A model generated the notes under the pieces. It saw nothing but the letters and a program-made list of their open reading frames with translations. It was not told where the DNA came from and made no database searches. Both the position numbers and the translations under genes were made by a program. 12,561 bases of DNA from Monoraphidium neglectum (lineage: Eukaryota; Chlorophyta; Chlorophyceae; Sphaeropleales; Selenastraceae), in assembly GCF_000611645.1 (NCBI RefSeq), contig NW_014013340.1, positions 1 to 12,561 of the forward strand. Reading direction: 5' to 3'. Shown here piece by piece: positions 1 to 9,415 of the stretch (positions are counted from its first letter, which is position 1; every line of letters begins with the position of its first letter).

Positions 1-253
1 AGGTATATGTGACCATTGCTGTCTCATGGAGCTGAGGCGCGGTGAAAGGCGTGGGCGTGCGCTGTGAGGCAGGCCCGGCGAAGTGCAGGGTATTGCGGGG
101 TGCGGCCGGCAGGCTGGATGAGAGGTGATGCATATCATGTGACGACGCGCACGCAGACAGCAGGCATGTGCCGTCCACTGCCGCGCGACTGCATGCAAGC
201 AGGGACCAGCGAGGTGCGGCTCCAACTGCAGCCGCGCAGGCAGAAGCTCTCAC
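1..253 (-). other. Intron (and possibly more) of the SHPRH-like gene at the left edge
   Basis: A donor (GTGAGAG) on the minus strand at 253 downward closes the last recognisable exon of the helicase gene after one base of a split codon. I could not find a convincing next exon. The AG at about 36-37 (minus strand) would bring an in-frame stop almost at once, so the intron probably continues past the window edge. The RING finger and helicase C-terminal domain expected in this family must lie further left. Confidence 0.5.
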
Positions 254-3200
254 AGTAGCGCGTCAGCTGGGGGTGGAGGCAGGCCAGCCGCAGCTGCAGC
301 AGCTCCCCCGCTGCCAGCGCCGCCGCGCCGCCACCGCCAGCAGCGCCGCCGCCGCGGCGCTTGGCGCGCCGCCGCGGAGCTGCTCGCTGCTGCTGCTGGT
401 GCTGCTGCTGCTGCGCAGCCGCAGCCGGCGGAGACGGAGGCGGCTCCTCGCCCTCTGGGCGCCGCCCCTCGGGCTGCCCCGCCTCCTCGTCCCCCTCCTG
501 CCCAGCCCCCTGTTCCAGCTGCCCCTGCCGCGGCGCCTCCTGCTGCGCCCTTTGCTGCACGTCCTCCGGCTGCGCATGCTGCACCTGCTGCCCATGCTGC
601 GCGTGCTGCGCCTGCATGCGCCCTGCCGTCTTCTCCAGCACGTGGTCGTAGAAGCTCCTCTCAGCAGGGCTGAACCGCAGCAGCGCCGTCTCCAAGCGCC
701 GCGGCGGCAGGGGGGCGTCCTCGCTGGCGACGTCCTTGGAGTTGCGCCACCTGGCGGGTGACGGGTGGGCGGGCCGCGCGCAGTCAGCGTGCTGCAATGC
801 TGGGCGGACTATGTGGTTGGGCGGGCGGCGCGTGTCTAGCAGGGTGCCATGTTTCGGGGGAGGGGGGGGGGCAGGAGATTGGGCTGGCATGCTGGGTGCA
901 AGTGCGGAAGGTGTGATGGGCGTATCGTTGGGCCAATGCGCGTGTTGGTGTACACGTGCGGGCTTGCAGCCGTGTGCGGGGCGGGGCACGACCACCGTTG
1001 GCCAGGCAGGCGCCTGCAAAGCAGCCTTCGGGCTGCGCCATGCACAGGGCCGCCGGGGCTGCCATGGCCGCTCACATCAGCTGCCGCAGCACCGCGGCAA
1101 GCGCGCGGCGGCCCCACGGGCGGCCCGTCAGGTATGGTACTGACACTGCCAACTGCGGGCGCAGATCGGGGGTTCGAGGGTGGGGCCGAGAACAGGGTGT
1201 GGGGGGGCAGTGAACGGGCAGGATGGGGCTGCACACGCAGGGCGCCAACACATATCGAGGCGGCTTGAATGCAAGCAAAAAATCGGGTTCAAGCAACCAG
1301 AGTGACGCGGGCGCGGACGGCAGCGGCTGACGGGGCGTGCAGGGGGCAAGATCAGGAGCCGCAGCACCAGCACGCACGAAACAAGGCTGCGACCGCGGCA
1401 TCGCCTGCGCGCACACGCGCAGATGCGGTGGGCCCTCCGGTCACCTGGAATGCGGCGGGCGTGGCGTCGAAGGGCGCAGCGTGCAGCGCGCGCAGCAGGC
1501 CGAGAACGTCGTGCATGCCGCCGGGGCCGACGGGCGTGCCGGTGACGCACCACCGGTGGGCGGCGGCGATGCGGCCGCCCATCGTGGCGGTGGACGAGTG
1601 GCCGCCGTTGCCGCCGACCTGCGTGGGTGCGATGGCGGCGCCATGCAGGAAACAGAATTATGGTTGATTGTTTGACTGATTCTTTCCTGAGGTCCTGTAG
1701 TGGAGGGCTGTCGAAACAGGAGCCCCGCACAGCCGCGCGGCAGCTCCGCGGCGCACATGAGAATGCGAACCGGGCCACTTGACTTCGCAGATGACGTGGC
1801 CGTGCCATGTCTGTGCGTGTGTGTGTGTGTGTGTGCGCGCGCGCGCGCGCGCGGGCGTCTGGACGCGCGCGAGTGTATGAGGGGGTGTGGGAAGTTCCCA
1901 CCTGCTGTGCCTCGTCGAAAACCAGCCGCCACCAGTGCACCTGATGAGAGGGGTGAGGGGCGCAGCCGCGAGCAAGGATTGAGCGCAGTGAGCACCTCCA
2001 GGGAAGTTACCCGGCCGCAATACAGGGCGGCAGAGCGGCGCTACAGGCAGCTGTGCGCGCGCATGCAGCACACAACATGAGCATGCGCCTTCGCCCACGC
2101 CGGTGGGTGTTTTGTCAACGGGCGGCGCGTGGTGTCGGAGCGGCGCGGCGGGTCTCGCACCTGCAGCAGCGGCGACTCCGGGACTTTGTAGCGCTTGGGC
2201 CGCCGCAATGCGCTCGAGGCGATGCCCTCTGAGTGGTTTGGGCTGTAGTGAATCTCCTGCTGCAGCACCTGAGGGGCACCACAGGCGTTTGTCGAGGCGC
2301 CATTTGCTGAGAATGGCTGAGTTAGCCTACGAAAAGACCCCAAGGTGGGCGTCGTGCAGCATTCGCAGTGACGCAAGGTGCTAGCGCAGGTGGTCCCGAG
2401 GCGCGAGCGAGCCACTCTCATTCAGCAGCTGGCACGGCCGACCGCCTGCCAAATGCTGAGGTGCTGCTTCACAAGGCGCTTCCGACGGGGGCTTGCACAC
2501 AGAGCAGAGCAGCTCAAATGCAGCGGCTGCGCCCCACCCCAGCCAAAGCGGCACCCGCCCCACCGTGTACGTGGTAAGCACTACGTCTGCCCCCACCACC
2601 CCCTCCACCGCGTCCGCCGCCTCCCGCTCCGCGTCGAACGCAGGCGCGTCGGGCGGCCCGTTGGCGCAGTAGTCCGCGAGCTGCTGCGCCATCGTCGCCG
2701 CGCGGTCCTCCTTGCGCATGCGCTTGCGCCCCTTGCGCTCGACCTCCTCTTTCTGCGGGGCGGCCCCGTTTTGCAGGGGACGGACAGTCAGAGTGTGCCG
2801 CGCAGCCACGCCTTGCGTTCGGCACAGCCTCAGTCCAACACTCTGATAGGATTGCTTCAGGAGCGAAACCTGGGGACTAGCAAAAAACAATTGATTCCAC
2901 CTTGACGTGTTGACCTCTAGCCTGCTCAATACAGGTCACGCATGACCGCCCCAGCCTGTATGGAACTAAGGCAGTCCAATCCAGTGCGGTCCAGTCCAGA
3001 CCAGCGCGGAACGGGCCTGGACCCCCCCTGCCCGGCCGCACCTGCTGCCTGTGCCACTTGAGTCCGTCGTACACCACGACCCGCAGGCCAGCGTGGCGCC
3101 CGAGCTCGTTGGCCCACTGCTGCAGGATCGCCGGCGGCGTGACCACCAGCATGCCGCCGCCACGGCGCCCCGGCGCGGGCCAGGCGGGGGCCGTCGGCAA

Positions 3201-4734
3201 ACGCGGCGACAACGGCCCCGGCGCGTCCGCGGCTGCGTCGGGCGGCGGCGGGTTGGCTAATGCGAGCGCGATGACCTCCACCTGCGAGCAGGATAAGGAG
3301 ATTTGGGCAATAGCGGAAAGCATGATTGTTGAGATACACAAGATCCTGGAAACGAGACAGCGGCTGGGGACGAGCAGGGAAGGGGGGCGTCATGGCATAT
3401 ACACATCAACTGTTGGGCGACCCAGTCACTGCAATGGGAGCCGCCTGGTTCTATGCAAGCATAACCTGACAACTCTGGGACCTCCACGCCAGTTGTAGTT
3501 CAAAACGTACCGTCTTTCCCAGGCCCATCTCCTCTGCCAGCACGCCCCCCCGCGGCTGTGGCAGCGGGCCCGGCCGTGCCGCGCTGACGAGCCCGTACGT
3601 GGCGTTGCGCCACAGCGCGCCGGCTGCCGTGGTCGCCGCCGCCGAGGCCTCACCGCAGGCCCCCGCGGCCGGCGCGCCGGGGGGCTGGGGGCAGGGCTGC
3701 GGGGGCGCGCCGCTGGGCAGCAGCCGCACCCTGCGCCACAGCGGGTTGAGCAGGTCAGTACCCAACAGCCCCGCCTCCAAAGCCTCCGCCCGCGGCCGCC
3801 CCTGCGGCTGCGCCCGCGGCGGCGCCGCCGCCGCTGCCGTCGCCGACGCTGCCGTCGCGCCCGGCGCCAGCGGGGCGCCCGCCTCCCGCCACAACATCCA
3901 GGCCAGCGCCCGCCGCTGGTAGCGAAACAGGGAGCACTTGAGTCCCCGGGGGTCGGGCGCTTCAGCCTGCCAGTCCCAGGGACGCGCCAGCTCAAACACC
4001 TCTAAAGGAGGGGGGGTGCAACGAGACGCCAGCGCGGCGAGCGATAAGCAGGCGGACGAGGCGGGGCGATGCAGAAGGGGGGGGGACGCGCGCGGCTGCC
4101 GCCTGCAATGCAGTTTGGTGGCCGATCCCGTGCGTACGGCATCTCAGGCGCGCCCTGCATGGAGGCGGACAACCTTTCGAAACCTAGGCAGCTCCCAGCG
4201 CCGACAGAGCAGTCCGGCGCACCGTCCCTGACGCCCTCCCCGTCCCGCGGCGGCCTCCAGTCCGGGTCCTCCCGCCCCTCGTCCCAGTCCGCGCCCTCGT
4301 CCTCCGCGTCCTCGTCGTCCGCCCCCTGGACTGCCACCTCCGCGTCCGCCGCCGCGTCCGGCGGTCCCACAAGACAGCCGCCATCCTCATGCTGCTGCTC
4401 CATTTCACCCTGTGCCCCGTCCTCGTGGCCGCCGCCGCCCTGCAGCCGCCCGTTTGACCTGCCGCACGTGTTGAGCCCAGGCGGCGCGACGGCTGCCGGG
4501 TGCGGCACCGGGTCCTGCCGCCGCCGCGCCGCCGCTCGCCGCGCGGCGGTGGATGACTCCAGCAAATCCATCAGAAGGTTGATTGCCCCTGACAGCGGCC
4601 CGAGCCCATACGGCTGCGGCGTTGCTGCCTCTGCGCCCGCTGCGGGGCAGTTGCCCTCGCGCCCGCCAACGCCCGGGCCCGTCGGCTCGGGCCCGTTGGG
4701 CCCACCCGTGGCGCCTGGCCCTGTCGCTGAGGCG

Positions 4735-4770
<36 letters not shown>

Positions 4771-5422
4771 AAGAAGGGAGGCAGCAGCAAAACAGCCGCG
4801 TGCACACGCCAGCCCGTCACGCCGTTGACAAGCCGCTCGACTGCAAACGGCCGCAGCTCGACGCACCCTGCCAACAGCAGGGCCCTCAGGGACGAGCGGG
4901 CAGCTGCAGGGAAGCTGCCGCTCGAGATTGCTCCCACTGCGACGGCGCCCGCGGCGGCCGCTCCACCGCCGGGGCTGGCGTCGTCGTCGGCGGCTGGGGG
5001 CAGCCACAGCAGAGCGACGGCGGCCCTGGATGAGTGAGGTGCCACTCGAAAGCGCGAGGGGTCCCATGACTCCCTGCGGCGGCCAGTGAGGGCGGCCGAG
5101 TTGGGCATAGGGAGCTGCGCGGAGGGCCAGGCGCTGCAGCTGTGCGCAGTCCCCACGCATGCACGCGCAGCATGCGGAGCATGACGGCAGGACCGTCACC
5201 ACCAGACTCGGGCGCGTCTTGTGGTGGGGCGTACCCATCAGACAACAAGCGCGCGGACGTTCCAATTAGCACAACGCCTGCTCACATTGGCTGCTGCTCC
5301 ACAAGCGCATCGAAGTCGATTGCGAGCCGCCCTGCGTCGACCGCGGTGTTGCCGGCGACAGGAGCGGCGGGGGGTGGGGACGGCGCGCTGCCCCGCCCGC
5401 TGATGGGGCCCAACGAGCCCAT
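254..5422 (-). CDS. SHPRH: SHPRH-like SNF2 ATPase / E3 ubiquitin ligase, N-terminal and helicase-N part (partial, ten exons)
   Basis: Exons on the minus strand: 5422-5286, about 5139-4223, 4001-3511, 3281-3042, 2752-2564, 2268-2161, 1940-1902, 1618-1445, 1152-1076, 750-254. All junctions are GT-AG and phase-consistent, giving about 956 codons before the gene leaves the window. SNF2 motifs occur in order: GGVLAEEMGLGKT (I, about residues 503-515), LVVTPPAILQQW (Ia, about 560), ADVVLTTYT (ends 658), SPLLQVHWWRLVFDEAQQ (II, DEAQ 703-706), HRWCVTGTP (III, about 728-736), LMWRNSKDV then LPPR (about 790-808) and HPQL (950-953). The DEAQ box, the WWR before it and the MWR-SK-DV block after motif III are the SHPRH signature. 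In yeast and animals this family polyubiquitinates PCNA and remodels chromatin during replication-stress tolerance; that role here is inferred. The N-terminal ~350 residues are low complexity with a 10-Gln run and an acidic stretch (about 315-340). The exon 2 acceptor (5140/5141 or six bases further on) is uncertain. A ~110-residue Gln/Gly/Arg-rich insert lies between the FSPAERSFYDHV block and HPQL. Confidence 0.88.
1812..1853. repeat. Compound (GT)n(GC)n microsatellite in an SHPRH intron
   Basis: Forty-two bases of unbroken alternating purine/pyrimidine: mostly GT on the left and GC on the right of the plus strand. It sits in the 283-bp intron just downstream of the 39-nt DEAQ exon. Such tracts favour left-handed Z-DNA and are length-unstable; any effect on splicing or transcription here is inference. 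Confidence 0.9.
4737..4766 (-). repeat. (CAG)10 trinucleotide repeat encoding poly-Gln in SHPRH exon 2
   Basis: Ten uninterrupted CTG units on the plus strand read as ten CAG codons on the coding strand (about residues 171-180, between a PPFFW segment and a Ser/Thr/Gly/Pro-rich stretch). Absence of CAA interruptions makes length polymorphism likely. A second, interrupted Gln/His run lies in the exon at 254-750. Confidence 0.93.
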
Positions 5423-5767
5423 CGTAATGCCTGCTGAAGATTGCGCGCACAGCGCGCCCCACTACAGGCGATGGGGTGATACGCGCCTAAGATACAGATC
5501 GCTCAGTGATTGATACATGATCGCGCGTTCATGAGAGAATAAAAAAGCTTGATTGCATTCTGCGTCCTCCGAGCTCGACCAAAGAGATTGCAGTGGGCAA
5601 AATTATCAAGAACTTGAAGCTTGGACAACCTGCCAGGAAGATCCTAGTCGCGAAAAGCATACTGTGAATTTGCTTATACAATTGATCAGCTCCCAAAGCA
5701 CACAGCTTACCCCAGACCCACTGGGTCAGCCACGGTATCGCTGTAAGCCTCGCACATTGCCTCCATA
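5423..5767. promoter_or_regulatory. Divergent spacer between SHPRH and the thylakoid protein gene
   Basis: About 345 bp between the two outward-facing start codons, noticeably more AT-rich than the flanking exons, so it should carry both promoters and 5' UTRs. An AATAAAAAAG stretch at about 5539 is the only TATA-like element facing the plus-strand gene, and it is far (about 230 bp) from its ATG. No clear TATA box precedes the SHPRH ATG. An open frame spans part of the minus strand but resembles no protein I know. Confidence 0.5.
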
Positions 5768-6772
5768 ATGCCGTCTTTGGCGTGTCAGAGATCCATAATG
5801 GTGTCACAGAGCACCAGTGTCACGCGCAGCGCCCTGTCTCGGCCGAGGTGCCTTGGTCGCAGGGCCGCAGCACGCCACGTGGTCACTGCAGCGGCCGAGC
5901 ATGAGCAGCAGCACGGCCAGCAGCAGCAGATCCCCCAGCAATTGCGGCACCATCAGCAGCCTGTCAAGACCGCCGGCTCTCGTGCGACGGGCGCTGCTGT
6001 GGCGGCGGCGCCGCTGCTGGCCCTTGCCGCCGCTGGCGCCGCGTGGGCTGAGGAGGATGGCCCCCAGTATGCCTACCCTGCGCCCGACGATCCGGTTGTC
6101 ACCATCATGTTCACGGCCGCCATCGGCCTGCTGTCCATCGTGACGCTCGGGGTGCGCCTGCCGCGCCCCCACCTCACCTCACGCCCGGATCCCTTGAGCG
6201 CCCCCAGGCACTCACATGCCGGGTCACTGCTCACGCGTGGCGCCCTCGGCTCATTTACCCCCAGCGCCCCTACAACAGATAATCTCCCCTCTTCCCGATC
6301 GACTTTTGCCAGGTCATCTACCTGGCAGTGCTGTCCTTCATCGACAGCAACCAGGAGAAGAAGGACCAGGAGCAGGGGCCGCCCATGACGCTGGCCGAGC
6401 AGCAGGAGGCACAAAAGTGAGCAGCCATCGAGGGGCGTGTGCCCGGGGTGGGGCGTGTGTGCATGTGTGTATGTGTGTGTTTGGCAGATGAAGGGTGTTG
6501 GTGAGGCAAGGTCACCGTCTGCCGTTGACGTTGTCAGGGGGGGCCGAGTCGCAGCGCTTCATGATCACTGCGGGCACAGCAGGCACGGCAGCCCACAAGG
6601 TAGTCGACAAGGTACAACTCGCCCACTACAGGCTCACCCCATATATGCTGACTTCGTTACCGCCCTATCTGTTGGCACCGGCCACACAACCGCCGTCAGG
6701 CTGAAAGCGGAGGCAGCGGAGAAGAAGCGGGTGCGCAGAACTGTGGACAAGACCAAGGGATTTGGCAACTGA
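5768..6772 (+). CDS. Small thylakoid-targeted single-span membrane protein, family not recognised (3' gene model uncertain)
   Basis: Exon 1 (5768-6151) begins with an Arg/Ser/Ala-rich plastid transit peptide, then a Gln/His-rich stretch and a hydrophobic Ala-rich core ending in AAWA before EEDG (about residue 94/95). That is a typical thylakoid-processing AxA site. A single membrane span (about 110-136) starts at PVVTIMFTAAIGLLSIVTLG and continues into exon 2 (6313-6416) as VIYLAVLSF. A charged tail (QEKKDQEQ, LAEQQEAQ) follows. The donor GTGAGC at 6417 and the acceptor AG at 6536-6537 fit well. From there one frame stays open to TGA at 6772, giving 240 aa and ending KKRVRRTVDKTKGFGN. However, its middle part is Cys/His/Arg-rich and looks out of frame, while the +1-shifted frame reads GAESQRFMITAGTAGTAAHK, which looks like real protein. 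A downstream ATG at 5798 could be the true start. The product is probably a photosynthetic accessory protein, but I cannot name it. Intron 2 contains a GT-rich tract (about 6457-6482). Confidence 0.7.
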
Positions 6773-6798
6773 AGGGGCGGCCGTTGTGACCGGCTTCC

Positions 6799-6803
6799 TG
6801 TAA
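6799..6803 (+). terminator. TGTAA poly(A) signal, thylakoid protein gene
   Basis: TGTAA, the common chlorophyte polyadenylation signal, lies 27 nt after the TGA at 6770-6772. That is a short 3' UTR for an alga, but it is the only good match before the convergent neighbour's transcript region. Confidence 0.45.
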
Positions 6804-7303
6804 CGTGCAGGCCTCAATTGCTCTTCGTATCCACCATCTACGAGCCCAGGATATGCACCCGATAAACGTCCCAGGCAGCGGCATGGCACGTGCACAATGA
6901 CTGAGATAAGCCTGGCACATTACTCTGCAACTGCTATGTCAACAGATTGCCGTGAGTCAGAACATGATGCACAACCAGCTTGCAGTTACAATTGGGAGAC
7001 GATCAGCAACCCACTCTGAACACCCAAAAAGCGACAACGATGCAACAGATGAGAAAGGGTGAGAGAGAAAAGGGGTGTATAAGCTTTGCAGGCGATTCCA
7101 AATCAACTTACAGCCCACACGCACCAACGCGCGCAGCCGCCACTCAACGACACTGGCCAGAGCGCAGCCGCCGCCGAAGTCGCCACCGCCGCGGTCGCCA
7201 CCGCCGCGGTCGCCAACCCGCCATCAGCCGGCGCAGGGCAGCAATGCCACTGCCGGCAGCGCCCGCACGTTACAGCGAGGCGTGGTGGGTGCAGCTGCCT
7301 GCT
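6804..7303. other. Convergent intergenic region with a 15-bp tandem repeat
   Basis: The 3' flanks of two convergent genes meet here. Around 7179-7222 a 15-bp unit (GTCGCCACCGCCGCG) occurs twice exactly, followed by a degenerate third copy. On the plus strand it reads Ala/Val/Thr-rich in one frame, but no gene signal surrounds it. Nothing else recognisable. Confidence 0.6.
7108..7112 (-). terminator. Candidate TGTAA poly(A) signals for NDUFA5
   Basis: TTACA on the plus strand reads as TGTAA on the minus strand, 192 nt after the NDUFA5 stop, a usual 3' UTR length. A second copy at 7270-7274 is only 30 nt after the stop and a third is at 6986-6990. The sequence does not show which is used. Confidence 0.4.
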
Positions 7304-8235
7304 TCACTTGGGCGGCGCCGTGCTGCCGCCCAGCACAGTGTCTGCGCTGACGTAGTCATAGACGGGCACCTGGTAGTCTGCCGGCACCTCCCAAGGCTTG
7401 GACTCTTTGCGGAAAATGTTGGAAAGTGAAAGCAGACAAGTGCGGCGTTAGAAAAGGGTTGTGCTGAAGGGAGAATGGGGCCCAACCATAGAGCGATGCC
7501 GCAAGAAATCAGAGCGCAGCTGCTGAGATCGCCAACGGCATCGGCAGTCTGTTGGGTTGCAGGCCTGGCCGCAGATCCAAGCTGCTAAAATTGCTTGTGT
7601 AACAGCCATGCCTGTCATTCAACCTCAACCAGCTGTCACTTTCAGTCTGAACTGCTCACTCCAGCTGTCTAGGTGGTGGTCAGCTGTGCCACAGCCAAAA
7701 TCGCAACAACGGAGCGTCCCCTGTTGCACCCCACACGCGCATGCGTGACAACCTCAACTCAATACACAACACGCACACAACACTCAAGTGTAGAAAACGG
7801 GCTAGGTATGCGCAGCGCACTCGCGGCGCGACCCGGCTCACCGGCCATGACGTGCACCAGGTTGAGTTCCTCCCGGCACTCGAGGATCAGCTCCTCAAGG
7901 TGGCTGTCCAGCACCTCCTCCACCGCCGCATCGCTCTCATTTGCGTCGAGCACCTTGAGCCGATACGCCACGGTGGCCTCAATGGCGCGCCGGTAGTCGG
8001 CGTCTGCGGGCAGCGCGGCGACAGACTCGCGCAGCTGCTGCAGCAGCCCCGCAAGTGTCCCCCGTGTGTCCTCGTGGCGGCCCAACAGGTCCTCCACGCC
8101 CATAAACTTCTTCAAGGTTGCACGGTCGGACAGGTTGACGCCAGAGAAGGCCGCGGCATGTTGCAACCCCACAAAGAGCTGCTCCGGAGACGTCCGAAGA
8201 CCCAGAGGCAGGATTTTGGCCGCACGAGCTAACAT
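7304..8235 (-). CDS. NDUFA5: NDUFA5 / B13 accessory subunit of mitochondrial complex I
   Basis: Two exons (8235-7842 and 7404-7304) join at a GCC-G|GTGAGC donor and an AAAG|AG acceptor with matching phase, giving 164 aa. Hallmarks of the ETC complex I NDUFA5 family are present: LLQQLRESVAALPADADYRR (about 64-83), a helix YRLKVLDANE, then LEELILECREELNLVHVM (113-130). The family's KPWE tryptophan motif follows immediately (ESKPWEVPADYQ, 132-143), created across the splice junction. The subunit sits in the matrix arm of NADH:ubiquinone oxidoreductase and has no redox centre. The N-terminus (MLARAAKILPLGLR) looks like a mitochondrial presequence. The ~60 residues before the conserved core are not the usual TTGLVGL start seen in plant and animal homologues. 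The C-terminal tail after KPWE is short (29 aa). A weak TATA-like ATTAATATTT lies at 8326-8335, about 90 bp upstream of the ATG. Confidence 0.9.
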
Positions 8236-8518
8236 TGCGCTTGCACTCGCGCTAGGGGGCGCGCCCGCAAGGAGGGATCGTCTGGGGTGATCTGTGTGCT
8301 GACCTAGTAACTACACAATGAGATGATTAATATTTCAGCAGCATCAAATGACATACATGCAGGGGCCATGGCTGCAGGAGCCCTATAGGTAGGTGTCATA
8401 CCGTTTCAGGTCATCTGGGAGGGGGAGGCCGCCACCTACCGTATGTGCGCAACCATCTGTGGCTTGAGCCCTTGGTCCCATTTACCATCAATGATTGTGC
8501 GAGGTCATTTGTTTGTAC

Positions 8519-8572
8519 AGAGCTTCAGGTCACCTGCAGAAATTTAGAGCTTCAGGTCACCTGCAGAAATTT
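8519..8572. repeat. 27-bp perfect tandem duplication
   Basis: The unit begins AGAGCTTCAGGTCACCTG and ends GCAGAAATTT; it is present twice, head to tail, without mismatch (8519-8545, 8546-8572). A diverged third relative (TTTCAGGTCATCTGG) lies near 8404. Each unit contains the palindromic core CAGGTCACCTG, which is a CAGGTG-type E-box pair around TCA. Confidence 0.9.
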
Positions 8573-9415
8573 GCATGCATGGCACTGCATTCTGCACACG
8601 CTTGTTTGACCGTGCTTTGGCGCGTTGTGCTTTCACCGCCCCTCAACACAACGAACACGAGGCCGTTGATCAGGCTGGTAAAGTAGACTTTGGCGGGTCC
8701 CCGATTGCCGCATTGGTTGCTGGGTTGTGACAGCGTCAGGCTGCTGACTCTGGTCATCAGTGGGGCTAACCTGAGGTCGCAGTCGTGCTACGTGCCTGAA
8801 ATGATGGGCCACCCTGTCTGCTGCGCTACCCCCGGCCTGCGCGTGCCTGTGGTGTTTCAATCATCCTACCTTTCAGAGTGCGGCGGGGCGAGGCGGTACA
8901 TAAGGCGTGGCACCGTACCGCTCGCTGGCTGTGGACAGCGGGGCAGCCTGAACGGCACGTCCGTGCCGATTGTGTGCCGATTGTGCAAACGGGGAGATGT
9001 CTGGAACAATACCATAAGCCACCAACACTGCACGAATTCTGTATCATGGCTTCACTGGACAGCCATGTGCACTCTGGAGAGTGCCAGCTGCCTGGTGCCC
9101 TGCGATGGAGGATGGGAGCGCTCCCAATGCCTGCAATGGCTGCGTTCTCAACACTGTAGCAGGTGACATCATAACCGGTTGTGGTGGTGAGCTTCATATA
9201 ATCTGCACACATGTACAGGAGCTTCTGGATTGAATCCCACCTCATGCTGCAATGCGGTTGCACAACCACACCTTTTTGTAGCCATGCTACCGGGATGACC
9301 ACAGGCGTTGTGTGGCACAACACGCTGCCGCTGCCTCCACACATCCGCCTATCTTTGAGCACCTGTCCTCTCAATTTCTGTGGCTGTACATATGACATTT
9401 TGTTGCCTGAATTCC

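Noticed and set aside
168..761. 197-codon plus-strand Leu/Arg-rich open frame
   Set aside because: Antisense of the SHPRH exon at 254-750, where the minus strand has family motifs and phase-consistent splice sites.
4069..5037. 322-codon plus-strand open frame, Ser/Pro/Ala-rich
   Set aside because: It is the antisense of SHPRH exon 2; its Ser and Cys runs are shadows of the GC-rich codons and the CAG repeat on the real coding strand.
5529..5807. 92-codon minus-strand open frame in the divergent spacer
   Set aside because: It overlaps the start of the thylakoid protein gene, shows no homology-like features and lies where promoters are expected.
8640..8690. Minus-strand hydrophobic peptide VYFTSLINGLVFVVLRGG, possible isolated exon
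   Set aside because: There is no neighbouring exon in phase and no recognised family; a single short hydrophobic stretch is not enough.
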